Below, in pieces: positions 17,476 through 27,208 of a stretch of DNA of 64,000 nt. The DNA is from Micavibrio sp. UBA2137. GTDB taxonomy: Bacteria > Pseudomonadota > Alphaproteobacteria > Micavibrionales > Micavibrionaceae. Under the pieces are notes generated by a model. That model was not told the origin of the DNA, did no database searches, and saw nothing but the letters and a program-made list of their open reading frames with translations. The stretch covers positions 905,451 through 969,450 of the forward strand of contig DCXL01000004.1 of the NCBI GenBank assembly GCA_002328415.1. The letters are read 5' to 3'. The position numbers and the translations under genes were made by a program. The first letter of the stretch is position 1. Every line of letters begins with the position of its first letter.

Positions 17476-19797
17476 CTAATACAAATCCTTTTGAAATCCG
17501 ACAAAAGCATCGCTGATTTTGGTGACACCTCCGAGCTCTTTTGCGGCATCCGCAACCGCCTGATATTTGAGCTCTAATAAATGCGGCAGCTTATCACGAT
17601 CAAGTTCTCCCACACCCTCTTGTACATATTGGGTTAGAACAAATTCTATAAAACCCTGCAAACGATCATCATAATGCGATAGAATTATATCCTTGCGCGC
17701 CTCCACGCGTTCTCGGCGCGAAATCGGCCCCAGCTTGAATGCGATATAGGCAAGCACATCATAAAGATCGCTTTGTTCGGCATTAATCATCATACCAATT
17801 TCGGCAAGTTGCTCTGAGCCATACCCTTTCTCACTGAGGCTTTCCAGCAACGCTTTCCTTGTTTCTGGCACGCCCCAAATCTTGCGCAACTCATCCTCAT
17901 CATTAAAAAAGACAGGCAATTCACCAAACAGTCTCTGCACAAATTCCGCTGCGGACATTGGTTTACCATCGGGGCTATAAAACATTGTTGCAGACATATG
18001 CTGTATGGTGCGCTCTTTCCCATCGGCAAGCTTTACCACAATTTTTTCTGGTCTAGGTTCTGGCTCGGGACCACCTGTCGTATCCCCCCCATTTTCACCC
18101 TCACCTTCTTCATCGTCATCACCCTTGGGTGGTTTTGTTTGAACGGGGGTCGGATCTACCGGCTCGCCATCCCATTCGGGATCATTAAAATGCTCATAGG
18201 CCTTCACAAAATCGAAGATGGTAAAATAATCCTTATTTTCAAAAAGCCGCGTTCCCCGCCCAACAATTTGCTTGAATTCAATCATGGAATTCACGGGACG
18301 CATTAAAACAATATTACGCACCTCTGGCGCATCAACACCTGTAGAGAGTTTTTGTGATGTTGTTAGAATTGTTGGAATTGTCTTTTCATTATCCTGAAAG
18401 AGCTCGAGGAAGCGTTCGCCCTCTGAACCGTCATTGGCTGTCACGCGAACGCAATAATCAGGATGCGTACTTTTCTTTATCTGGTTAATGTAATTACGCA
18501 CAGCAGCGGCATGGTCCTGCGTAGCACAAAACACAATCGTTTTTTCATTCTGGTTAATCGCTGACATAAAGGTTTTAACACGAAATTTTTCGCGTTCATC
18601 AATCACGATTTTCTTATTGAAATCACCCTCTGTGTAACGCTTGCCTTCCTCAATCTCACCGCGCTCGACATCATCATCACTGGTATAAACATATTCATCA
18701 ATGGTCGAGGCAATCTGGCGCACCTTAAATGGTGTCAAAAACCCATCATTAATTCCCTCTTTAAGGGAATAGCTGTACACAGGATTTCCAAAATAGGCGT
18801 AGGTATCTACATTGTCCTTACGCTTTGGAGTTGCGGTCAGACCGAGCTGTACCGCTGGTGCAAAATGTTCCAAAATCTGACGCCAGTTACTTTCATCATT
18901 TGCGCCGCCGCGATGACATTCATCAATGATAATGAAATCAAAAAAGTCTGATGGATATTCCCCAAAATAGGGTGCTGGATCGCCGTTCTCATCCGTGCCA
19001 CTCATAAATGTTTGGAAGATGGTAAAGAAAATACTCGCATTTTTTGGCACGCGACCTGTTTTTTTAATTTCGCTGGGTTTGATCCGTGCACGCGCATCCT
19101 CGCTAAAGGCGGCAAATGAATTATAGGCCTGATTGGCCAAAATATTGCGGTCAGCCAAAAACAAAATCCGTGGACGGCGCGACGGCGCGCGGCTGATATT
19201 CCATTTGGAGTGGAATAATTTCCATGCCAGTTGAAAGGCAATCCCTGTCTTCCCTGTTCCTGTGGCAAGTGTCAGAAGGATACGGTCCTTACCATGCGCT
19301 ACCGCCTCCAGCGTTTTCGTAATTGCATTATGTTGGTAATAGCGTGGTTGCCACTTCCCGCCGCCTGTTTCAAAGGGGATGGCTCCAAAACGCTCCCGCC
19401 ATTCATTCACATCGCCAAAGGTGAGGTTCCAAAGCTCCTCTGGTGTGGGGTAACGATCAATATATGTTTCCTCCCCCGTTTGCATATCAATTTGATAAAT
19501 ACGCAACCCATTGGTGGAAAATGCATAACGTGCCGAGAGCATAGTGGCATAGCGTTTGGCCTGCTGCACGCCTTCTGTATCGCTCTTATCACGAGCCTTG
19601 GCCTCAACAACACCCAGCTTGTGCCCTTTATAAATCAGTACATAATCGGCAATATCCTGTTTGGCCCGTTGTCCCGCCCCCTGCAAACGTCCCAGCGTAA
19701 TCACCTCGCGCCCGACACGGCTGTTCTCTACCACGCCCCAGCCCGCAGCCTTAATGGCGGGGTCAATCAGCTCTGCGCGGGTTTCTGCCTCGTTCAT
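17476..19797 (-). CDS. hsdR: Type I restriction enzyme, R (motor/nuclease) subunit
   Basis: 773 residues, the EcoEI-like short class. An N-terminal PD-(D/E)xK nuclease is marked by Asp51 and Glu65-x-Lys67 ('ADYVL...GVVEAKA'). The superfamily 2 helicase motor follows: Walker A ATGTGKT at 178-184, the DECH box in 'FIIIDECHRGG', 'GLTATPKR', and 'QIVGRGTRL' (motif VI). An acidic, Gly/Pro-rich linker (around 555-590) precedes the C-terminal helical domain that docks on the methylase. The start overlaps hsdS by 4 bp (ATGA). With HsdM and HsdS it translocates DNA from an unmethylated target and cuts at a distance. All key motifs are present, so it is likely active. Confidence 0.95.
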   Translation of the reverse strand: MNEAETRAELIDPAIKAAGWGVVENSRVGREVITLGRLQGAGQRAKQDIADYVLIYKGHKLGVVEAKARDKSDTEGVQQAKRYATMLSARYAFSTNGLRIYQIDMQTGEETYIDRYPTPEELWNLTFGDVNEWRERFGAIPFETGGGKWQPRYYQHNAITKTLEAVAHGKDRILLTLATGTGKTGIAFQLAWKLFHSKWNISRAPSRRPRILFLADRNILANQAYNSFAAFSEDARARIKPSEIKKTGRVPKNASIFFTIFQTFMSGTDENGDPAPYFGEYPSDFFDFIIIDECHRGGANDESNWRQILEHFAPAVQLGLTATPKRKDNVDTYAYFGNPVYSYSLKEGINDGFLTPFKVRQIASTIDEYVYTSDDDVERGEIEEGKRYTEGDFNKKIVIDEREKFRVKTFMSAINQNEKTIVFCATQDHAAAVRNYINQIKKSTHPDYCVRVTANDGSEGERFLELFQDNEKTIPTILTTSQKLSTGVDAPEVRNIVLMRPVNSMIEFKQIVGRGTRLFENKDYFTIFDFVKAYEHFNDPEWDGEPVDPTPVQTKPPKGDDDEEGEGENGGDTTGGPEPEPRPEKIVVKLADGKERTIQHMSATMFYSPDGKPMSAAEFVQRLFGELPVFFNDEDELRKIWGVPETRKALLESLSEKGYGSEQLAEIGMMINAEQSDLYDVLAYIAFKLGPISRRERVEARKDIILSHYDDRLQGFIEFVLTQYVQEGVGELDRDKLPHLLELKYQAVADAAKELGGVTKISDAFVGFQKDLY

Positions 19798-20984
19798 GCA
19801 ACGGCCTCCGTCTGAACCTCATCCGCCGTCTCAGCGGTCAATTCACCACTAAACGCTTTTTGAAGAAGTGATTGTTTGAGTTCGTTGAGAGAAGTGAGTT
19901 TTTGTTTATACACCAATGAAAGCTTTTCTGACCAAAGCTGTCCTTGTCTTAATTTTTCAAGAAAAACTTTTTGCTCATTTAAAGAAGGATAATTGAATTT
20001 TATCTTTTTTACATCTCGAATATTAATTTGCATTAGAGCGGCGCCGTATGTACCTGCTTCGATTTGATCTCGCACAGGCTTGGCTATAAATGCGTAATAT
20101 CCAAATTCCTGAAGAATTTTCTTATCATCAAATCGAATTGGCACAATACCGCGAGTAACATTAGCACCTTTTAATTCATTTGCTGCAAAAGATACATCAC
20201 CTGTACTGCCTCGAACACATAAGAGTAGGTCATTACCATGCAAAGTAGTTCTTTGGTATGATTGGGCTTTTAAAGGATCAATTAACTTTAACCCTTCTGT
20301 TGTGATAACTCTCTTGCCTAAATCAGTAGGCCTAACAACAGGCAAGCCTCCAGTATATTCTTGTCCTGGCTGAACAATACCATATGAGAGCGAGCAATCA
20401 TCTTTTACCAAATTAACCAATTCGTCGCTATCCCACCCTTCACCTTTTCGGGTAAAGATAGTATTGAGATAGCTTTCGAAGAGTTCGCGGGCAAAGGCGA
20501 GGTTCTTTTCCGTATTGCCGATGGCTTTGTCAATCCCCGCAAACGCCTCATCCAATATCGCCACAATCCGCTTTTGTTCGGGGAGTGAAGGTAATGGGAA
20601 ACTAATTGTTTTTAGTTTTTGCTGATTGAGCTTCGGAACAGTTAGGCCAGTTATGAAAGGAGAGAGATCCGTTGCCTCAATATAATACAACAACCATTTA
20701 TCTATCAGCATGTTTCGCTTAGGACGCAAGACATGAGCATGGTTGTTCACCCATGTCTTCCCTTCAATTGGAAAAGCTGTTTTATCACCAACACCCCATT
20801 TTGCACCGTCCTCGCCGACTAACACTAACGGTTCGTTGAAAAGATATCCTTCAACATGATCTAAAACTCCAGTGGCCCCATAATAAGGATATGGACCAGC
20901 AACACGTTTACTTTTAGTGATGGGCTTACGTAGCTTATCAAGAATATCACACGTTTGCTCTATAGTAGCGTTTTCCCAAATCAC
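19794..20984 (-). CDS. hsdS: Type I restriction enzyme, specificity subunit
   Basis: 396 residues with the usual two-fold plan: a target recognition domain (about 1-130), a conserved helical spacer ('LPEQKRIVAILDEAFAGIDKAI', about 133-180), a second recognition domain (about 190-330, with 'MQINIRDVKKIKF') and a second helical region ending 'LKQSLLQKAFSGELTAE'. It reads the two halves of a split DNA target for both HsdM and HsdR. It overlaps hsdM and hsdR by 4 bp each. The recognition sequence cannot be predicted from sequence alone. Confidence 0.95.
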   Translation of the reverse strand: MIWENATIEQTCDILDKLRKPITKSKRVAGPYPYYGATGVLDHVEGYLFNEPLVLVGEDGAKWGVGDKTAFPIEGKTWVNNHAHVLRPKRNMLIDKWLLYYIEATDLSPFITGLTVPKLNQQKLKTISFPLPSLPEQKRIVAILDEAFAGIDKAIGNTEKNLAFARELFESYLNTIFTRKGEGWDSDELVNLVKDDCSLSYGIVQPGQEYTGGLPVVRPTDLGKRVITTEGLKLIDPLKAQSYQRTTLHGNDLLLCVRGSTGDVSFAANELKGANVTRGIVPIRFDDKKILQEFGYYAFIAKPVRDQIEAGTYGAALMQINIRDVKKIKFNYPSLNEQKVFLEKLRQGQLWSEKLSLVYKQKLTSLNELKQSLLQKAFSGELTAETADEVQTEAVA

Positions 20985-22432
20985 AGCATCCCCCGAATAT
21001 TCTCTAGGATGTCTGCACTTTCGGAGTCGAGTGCCACGATTTCTGCAATAATATCCTCGGGATCACGCAGTGGCGCTTCTTCGGGCGCGTTCGGGTTTTT
21101 AACCGAGAGGTCGAAGCTGTCTTGGTCAATGTCCTTAACGCTCACGCCCCATGATTTTTCACTGTCTTTGAAATCCTTTTGTAGCCCAACGAACTCTTCC
21201 AAATCCCTATCATTCAGCGGGTTGGTTTTGCCCATATTGCGGCCCGGGTCAAGCTGGTAGTACCAGATATTGCGTGTTGCGGATCCCTTTTCAAAAAACA
21301 GCACCACGGTTTTAACCCCCGCGCCAATAAATGTCCCGCTGGGGCAGTCCAGTACCGTATGAAGGTTGCAGCTTTCTAGCAATTCCTGACGTAGGGCCTT
21401 GGACGCGTTATCGGAATTGGACAGAAACGTGTTTTTAATAACAATCGCCGCGCGACCACCAGCCTTAAGGCTTTTGATAAAATGTTGCAGGAACAGAAAT
21501 GCGGTTTCACTGGTTTTAATCGGGAAGTTTTGCTGCACCTCCGCACGTTCCTTCCCACCGAAGGGGGGATTGGCAAGGATAATGTCAAAACGATCCTTTT
21601 CTTGGATGTCATTGATATTTTCCGCCAGTGTATTGGTATGCACAATATTGGGCGTATCAATACCGTGCAAAATCATGTTCATAATTGCAATGACATAGGC
21701 GAGGCTTTTCTTTTCCTTCCCATAGAAGGTTTTGGTTTGCAGGGTTTCAAGCTCGCTTGTTGTGAGATCCTTCTGCCGCATGTAGTCATAGGCCTCACAC
21801 AGGAACCCTGCAGAGCCGACCGCGCCATCATAAATACGTTCTCCGATTTTCGGGGCAAGCACGTCAATCATCGCACGGACAAGGGGGCGCGGTGTGTAAT
21901 ATTCCCCGCCATTACGCCCCGCATTGCCCATATTTTTGATTTTGACCTCATAAAGGTGGGACAGCTCATGCTTTTCCTTTTGCGATTTAAAGCGCAATTC
22001 ATCCAAGAAATCCAAAGCATCCCGCAAGGAATAGCCGCTTTGAAACTTGTTTTTAATCTCGCCAAAAATCTCCCCGATTTTATATTCAATTGTGTCGGGA
22101 TTTGCGGCACGTTGTTTAAAGCCTCTTAAATACGGGAAGAGCTGATTATCAACAAATTCAATCAGGTCATCACCAATCAGTGCCGCATCCCTGTCGGGTG
22201 AGCCATCAACGTTTTTAGGCGCGGCCCATGCCGACCAGCGGAATTTTTCCTCTATGATGAAGTCGTAAGGCTTGCCAGTAAGCTGCGCCTCAATACTGCG
22301 CTCTTGCTCAAGGTCGTCCAGATATTTCAGAAAAAGTAGCCAGGATGTCTGTTCCGTGTAATCAAGCTCGCTGGCGCAACCCGCCTCTTTCCTAAGAACA
22401 TCGTCAATATTCTTAAATATTTGCTCAAACAT
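20981..22432 (-). CDS. hsdM: Type I restriction enzyme, adenine methyltransferase subunit
   Basis: 483 residues. N-terminal HsdM helical domain (1-150), then the N6-adenine methyltransferase fold. The S-adenosylmethionine motif I is DGAVGSAGF at 202-210, a slight departure from DPAxGSGGF, and the catalytic motif IV is NPPFGG at 288-293. First gene of the five-gene operon; the promoter should lie in the AT-rich 288-bp gap at 22433-22720, which is shared with a divergent gene of unknown function and shows no other feature. Confidence 0.95.
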   Translation of the reverse strand: MFEQIFKNIDDVLRKEAGCASELDYTEQTSWLLFLKYLDDLEQERSIEAQLTGKPYDFIIEEKFRWSAWAAPKNVDGSPDRDAALIGDDLIEFVDNQLFPYLRGFKQRAANPDTIEYKIGEIFGEIKNKFQSGYSLRDALDFLDELRFKSQKEKHELSHLYEVKIKNMGNAGRNGGEYYTPRPLVRAMIDVLAPKIGERIYDGAVGSAGFLCEAYDYMRQKDLTTSELETLQTKTFYGKEKKSLAYVIAIMNMILHGIDTPNIVHTNTLAENINDIQEKDRFDIILANPPFGGKERAEVQQNFPIKTSETAFLFLQHFIKSLKAGGRAAIVIKNTFLSNSDNASKALRQELLESCNLHTVLDCPSGTFIGAGVKTVVLFFEKGSATRNIWYYQLDPGRNMGKTNPLNDRDLEEFVGLQKDFKDSEKSWGVSVKDIDQDSFDLSVKNPNAPEEAPLRDPEDIIAEIVALDSESADILENIRGML

Positions 22433-22720
22433 CGCATCTCTTTCTTTTAAAACGTCAGAAAGAGTATAACAATAAAGCCTTTCGTGGCAATATGGTTAAC
22501 GTTTTATCATAATGTGTAAATTTCAATAATAGAGGTTATCGCTCAGCATATTGAAAACTACTGAATACTAAATATAAATATTTCGTTTTAATTTTCATAA
22601 ACCCTAATAAATACATGCTTTTAAAGGCTACAATCAAGTACCAGTTGATAAACCTAGCAGTAATCTATATTAATTTCTTAGTTAAGATAATAATTTCTCA
22701 AACTTTATAATTTTTTAGAT

Positions 22721-23587
22721 ATGAATAGAATAAGAAAAAGCATTACTGTTCGTTTTTTTTCTATTGAAGCTAGTGAAAGTTTTTTTGATGACTTTATTAT
22801 AAATTTTCTAGCTAATAGGGATAACTCTAATAGCTCTAGAATATTTAATTTAAAAACTAAAAAACATCTAATAAAGCTTGGTGAAGAACATATTCTTAAA
22901 GAGAATAAAGCATATTCGGTTAGCGTTGTTAGGGAAAGAAATACTTGGCAGACTAAAGCTACTAGTGATGGGCAGATAACCGGAATTTCTTTAAACCAAG
23001 GTATAATTGGTGATCCTTATTATTTCTTTGTAGTTCCTGATAAGAAAATACTTTTAGCTCTTACATCTGGTCCCATCCAAACTTTAAGAAGTGTTGGAAA
23101 GTCTATGTTGGAGCAATTACAGAGTAGTAGATCAGAAAAGATCAGGCTAAGCTTGATACCTAAAGAGCAAGACTTTGTCTCTCTTGAAAAATTATCTGAG
23201 AAGGGAAGCCTTAATTTTAAAATTAACCCTTCATCTTTTTCAGACATATCTTCAGATGCACCTCAGTTAATCAGAGATTTAAGCTCTAACCCCTACATAG
23301 AGAATAGTGCGCAAAAATTGACCTTAAATTTAGATTTTGAAGATGCAGCTGATCAACTTTTATCGAGAGATCATATCATGGAGATAATAGATTATCTGTC
23401 AGATCATGAAGGGTGTGAAATGTTGCGGGTTAAGTGGCATGACGAAGAAGGTAACGCTAACCAATTAGACTTCGTAAACGCCTTTTTTAATTATAGAACT
23501 GAAATCACCACAAGGCACACGTTTATTGAAGAAAGCGTCTCTGTAGAAATTTTAAAAGAGGCGTTTGCGACATATTTAGATAATTAG
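22721..23587 (+). CDS. Unrecognised protein between type I restriction and Hachiman
   Basis: 288 residues, AT-rich, no signal peptide or membrane segment. It opens with a beta-strand-like 'SITVRFFSIE' and has a well-formed central part (about 90-140, 'YYFFVVPDKKILLALTSGP') and an acidic C-terminal half with 'LTLNLDFEDAADQLL' and 'LRVKWHDEEGNANQLDF'. I do not recognise a family. It is divergent from hsdM and convergent with hamB, with only 2 bp between the two stop codons. The start has no clear ribosome site. Its place between two defence systems suggests a defence or counter-defence role, which is inference. Confidence 0.7.
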   Translation: MNRIRKSITVRFFSIEASESFFDDFIINFLANRDNSNSSRIFNLKTKKHLIKLGEEHILKENKAYSVSVVRERNTWQTKATSDGQITGISLNQGIIGDPYYFFVVPDKKILLALTSGPIQTLRSVGKSMLEQLQSSRSEKIRLSLIPKEQDFVSLEKLSEKGSLNFKINPSSFSDISSDAPQLIRDLSSNPYIENSAQKLTLNLDFEDAADQLLSRDHIMEIIDYLSDHEGCEMLRVKWHDEEGNANQLDFVNAFFNYRTEITTRHTFIEESVSVEILKEAFATYLDN

Positions 23588-23589
23588 AA

Positions 23590-26106
23590 TTAAGTTAACA
23601 ATTCGATTACCTCTTTTTTAGTAATAGGGTGTATGTTTTCTAATTTTCCAGAATTGTATAATTGAAGCAGATTACTTGAAGTTGTAATATTTTCACTGTG
23701 TACTAACTTTTCATGAATTTCTTTTGCAGCTTCTCTCGACAGCCCTAAATTTATTAAGTTGATCATGCGATCATCACAAGCGCCAACTTCAATATACGAA
23801 TGTAATTTGACATTAGATACATCTAATTTTTTAGAGCTCAATACGCTATTTAATAGGGTTTGATAACACTTTAAGGCATTAGATAAACGAAATCTAATGT
23901 CATTATTAATTACCTCCATAACATTTCTTACAGATTTATTAATACTATTTGGATTTATACCTGATTCTTTAGCATACTGACGATCCCATTGAATTTGTGT
24001 GACAATAATATCTTTTAGGCTCTCACCTTTTATCCATTTTTTTGTGACAGAGCATATATATTTTGATGAATATTCTTTTGTGGGAACATAGACACCAGCT
24101 TCTTGGAGTTTAGTACACACTTTAAGTAACTTCTCATATAAATTGGCAGATTGTGGGTGAGGTAAAGTCCACTCTTCTATATTTGGTTGACTACTGAGAA
24201 ACAAAAATAATTTATTTTGCTGTATATAACCCACTGTGGGATTTGCCTCTAAGGTGAACGTGGCAACTTTTAGGTTCTCATGAGCAACTTGAACGCTCCT
24301 CGCAAGCAAGTTTTTCTCACTGTTATTAATAGTTAGCTCAGGCGCATTGATCGTATTTTCAAACCTATCATTTCCAAATTCTTTAATTAATTTGTTAGCT
24401 ATTGTGTATAGTCGATACTGGTCTCTTTCATTATGATTATAGGTTCCTCCTAGTGCGTCTAAAACAAGTTTGAACTCCTCGTTTATAGTTTTATAATAAG
24501 TGGGGATTTTTTCTTCCTCGTTACTATTGTCTTCAAAGTAATCTTGGAAATGCCAATTATCAGGATCAATCAGGAAAATATTTCCGGAAAAATGACTAAG
24601 CATTCTACCTGCTCGACCTGTAATATTGTTGATTTTTACATCCTCTAAACGCTCAGGGCTGGCGTATTGTACCGGCTGTATAGGGTTGCTCAGAAATAAG
24701 TTTTTTGCAGGTAGATTGACACCTTCTGCAAGTGTGCTCGTGCATGCGATGAACTTAATGCGGTTATCTTTTACAAGATTTTCGATCATTACTCGAACAG
24801 AACTAGGAAGAGGACCATAATGAAAAGCTACCTCCTTTCTTAGATTTTTTGCTAAGGAAAAATCTTTATGGATAAATTCCTCAATATAGCTAGCAGCTTC
24901 CTCCAAACGATCATCAATTTCTTTGCTATCAGTGATTAGAGCAGAAATTTGATCAGCAAAGTCTTCACAATGGTTGGTTTTATTTCGGTAAATGATATTA
25001 GTTTCATTTTTACCCAATCTATAAACAATCTTTGCAAGTTTTGCTTTTGATCCAGTAAAGTCTTTTGCCACATTTATAGTATTTGTTGAATTATATCTTG
25101 AAATAATCAACTCTCTATTTTTAGCAACTACAGACATGACTATTTTAGCCACTGGGGAATTACTTGTGATTTCTTTCTCAAATTCTGTGCCAGAAAATAT
25201 AGAGGAAAATGAATCCTGATAGCTTGGAGAAGGCATGCTTACGATAATCTGAGGTAAACTTCCCTCCATAATTTTTTCTATAGTAAGATGAAGTAAGGTT
25301 CCTCTACTTTTATCTGAAATATTTTGTGCTTCATCGATAAATAAATAATCAAAATAAATGTCACCCCTAAGAAGTACTTCGTGAAGCCTTTCTTGTGTCA
25401 TAACAAAAAGCGTTTTATCTCGGAATTTCCCCTCTTTAGGTACTGTACAAATTTCTATTTCACTCTGATAATCTCTCTCTTTTATAAGTTCATAAATTTT
25501 TCCGGCTACTTCAGAAATCAAAGCTCTGGTAGGAACAATAATAGCAGCAAAAGCTCCATCACTTCTTGTGACTTTATGTATCAAATAGTTAAGAATTATG
25601 TGTGTTTTACCAGCTGAAGTGGGAGCGGCTGTTACAACATCTCTATCTGAGATTAAATCTGTCCATAAAGAAAGTTGAAAATCCGTTAGAGGAAAGTCAA
25701 GTTCGTCGATTGTATTTAGAGTCTCTCTAAATTCTGCCTGTGCTTCTAAATGTATATTGTACTGAAAGTTAATATTGGGATATCGCTTATTTAGTAAATA
25801 AATATTTGGAAAATTCCCAGTATCTATAAACATACTACGTGCAACAGGGACGATGTCTGGATAGTTCTTTGCGCACACATCCAATAACATGGAAAGTAAT
25901 ATCCTTCCTTCGTTTTGGAATTCTTTGTCTTCAGATGAGTATAATACTTGAGCTGAAGTTAGAAGTTTTTTAACTTCTGTTCTACTAAGCTCTCTACCTG
26001 AAGAGATTAGATCTGACACATAGGCACTAAAAAGAGAATTGCTAGTTGTCTTATAACCTTCACTGCTCACAATTTGTTTTGCAAGTTTCTCTGAGAATTT
26101 AGTCAT
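23590..26106 (-). CDS. hamB: Hachiman defence helicase HamB
   Basis: 838 residues. Superfamily 2 DEAD/DEAH-type helicase: Walker A APTSAGKT at 161-168, 'VPTRALI' (Ia), DEAQ at 258-261, 'VSMPSPS' (III-like), 'CTSTLAEGVNLPAKN' and 'NITGRAGRML' (VI). The long C-terminal region (about 560-838) is helical. Its start overlaps the stop of the DUF1837-type gene upstream by 4 bp (ATGA), the classic hamA-hamB order. In Hachiman, HamB scans for damaged or unusual DNA and releases HamA, which then degrades DNA and stops phage growth. The identity rests on helicase type plus partner. Confidence 0.85.
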   Translation of the reverse strand: MTKFSEKLAKQIVSSEGYKTTSNSLFSAYVSDLISSGRELSRTEVKKLLTSAQVLYSSEDKEFQNEGRILLSMLLDVCAKNYPDIVPVARSMFIDTGNFPNIYLLNKRYPNINFQYNIHLEAQAEFRETLNTIDELDFPLTDFQLSLWTDLISDRDVVTAAPTSAGKTHIILNYLIHKVTRSDGAFAAIIVPTRALISEVAGKIYELIKERDYQSEIEICTVPKEGKFRDKTLFVMTQERLHEVLLRGDIYFDYLFIDEAQNISDKSRGTLLHLTIEKIMEGSLPQIIVSMPSPSYQDSFSSIFSGTEFEKEITSNSPVAKIVMSVVAKNRELIISRYNSTNTINVAKDFTGSKAKLAKIVYRLGKNETNIIYRNKTNHCEDFADQISALITDSKEIDDRLEEAASYIEEFIHKDFSLAKNLRKEVAFHYGPLPSSVRVMIENLVKDNRIKFIACTSTLAEGVNLPAKNLFLSNPIQPVQYASPERLEDVKINNITGRAGRMLSHFSGNIFLIDPDNWHFQDYFEDNSNEEEKIPTYYKTINEEFKLVLDALGGTYNHNERDQYRLYTIANKLIKEFGNDRFENTINAPELTINNSEKNLLARSVQVAHENLKVATFTLEANPTVGYIQQNKLFLFLSSQPNIEEWTLPHPQSANLYEKLLKVCTKLQEAGVYVPTKEYSSKYICSVTKKWIKGESLKDIIVTQIQWDRQYAKESGINPNSINKSVRNVMEVINNDIRFRLSNALKCYQTLLNSVLSSKKLDVSNVKLHSYIEVGACDDRMINLINLGLSREAAKEIHEKLVHSENITTSSNLLQLYNSGKLENIHPITKKEVIELLT

Positions 26107-27002
26107 TCTTCTATTCCCATATACTCGATAAATTCTTTTTCTAATTCATCTATGCAAGAAAAAGGCAACATTAGAAGCGATACTTCATCAATGCTAAGTT
26201 GAATACTCTCAGTTTTTGAGAAAAAATCTGCAATGTAATCACCGGCTAATAAAATATAATTATTCATAAATTCTTGTTCAGATGTCGCCTGAGATATAAG
26301 TTCAGCCTCAGTGAATCCAATAAAACAGGGAGAGTGAATTAGCTCTGAAACATTTTTGTTTGAAAAAGGGTTTAATAGAGCAAGAAGCTCCGTTTCAAGT
26401 TCGTCATCAATATCTGGGAAATCCATATAACTGTCTAATAAATCAAATTCCTTAGCATATGCATCTTTAGCTTTTTTCATGGAATCAGCCGCATCTTTTG
26501 CGGCTGGTTTAAATTTTTTATGAAGTTTGGCTTCGCCTAAGTACAATTTAAATTTTCCATTTTCAAATTGACCGTGTACTGCATCTGCACCATATACAGG
26601 CATTTTAGGAGAGGTTTTCAGGGAAACTTTACTCAGTATCTTGGGCGCCTGAAAATAAACATCTAAAAGAGCAAAAAGTATTAATTCTCCTAGTTCACCT
26701 TTCGCAGTGTGTTTACTTAATTTTCTGATAGCCTTTTTGAATAATTCTTCAGCAGAATTCGAATTCTTAACTCCTAATTTTTTTTCAACTTCTGAGCAGC
26801 TAAATACAAAATTGGCAATCAGACCATCTCTAACTACTTCAAAAAATTTACTGTGAGAACTTTTGCCGTCTTCTATAGGTAAATACACTATAAGAGTTCT
26901 AACCACACGACCGTCATGTAGCTGAAAAGGCATTGAAATTTCTTTCAATACACCTTTAATTTCTTCGGCATTTTTTAACTGTGGCTGAAGTCGGTTGACC
27001 AC
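26103..27002 (-). CDS. hamA: Hachiman nuclease HamA (DUF1837)
   Basis: 299 residues from a GTG start with GAGGGG 9 bp upstream. The core is a PD-(D/E)xK nuclease of the DUF1837 family: 'KGELGELILFALL' (Glu103, Glu106), 'YGADAVHG' (Asp140) and 'LYLGEAK' (Glu157, Lys159). All the acidic and lysine residues expected for metal-dependent DNA cleavage are there. It is directly followed, with a 4-bp overlap, by the helicase hamB, which is what identifies the pair as Hachiman. The DNase activity and its restraint by HamB are known for the family, not shown here. Confidence 0.85.
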   Translation of the reverse strand: MVNRLQPQLKNAEEIKGVLKEISMPFQLHDGRVVRTLIVYLPIEDGKSSHSKFFEVVRDGLIANFVFSCSEVEKKLGVKNSNSAEELFKKAIRKLSKHTAKGELGELILFALLDVYFQAPKILSKVSLKTSPKMPVYGADAVHGQFENGKFKLYLGEAKLHKKFKPAAKDAADSMKKAKDAYAKEFDLLDSYMDFPDIDDELETELLALLNPFSNKNVSELIHSPCFIGFTEAELISQATSEQEFMNNYILLAGDYIADFFSKTESIQLSIDEVSLLMLPFSCIDELEKEFIEYMGIEE

Positions 27003-27208
27003 TTTGAATTTCCCCTCATAGTTTGCCTGTCGGGCAAAAATAATATTAATTAATTAATTAACTGCATTGATATAGCTTAATAGCTCAAACCATGTTTTTG
27101 CAATTAAGAATTTACTTAAATTCTCAGCTACATTTAATTTAGCACCAACTCACTTCCCATTGTTATTAAACTTGATACCAAATCACTAAAGAGCTAACAT
27201 TTTGATGT

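Noticed and set aside
27041..27060. TTAATTAATTAATTAA run upstream of hamA as a CtrA-type site
   Set aside because: Simple AT repeat in AT-rich DNA; it does not keep the TTAA-N7-TTAA spacing in a way distinct from the repeat itself.
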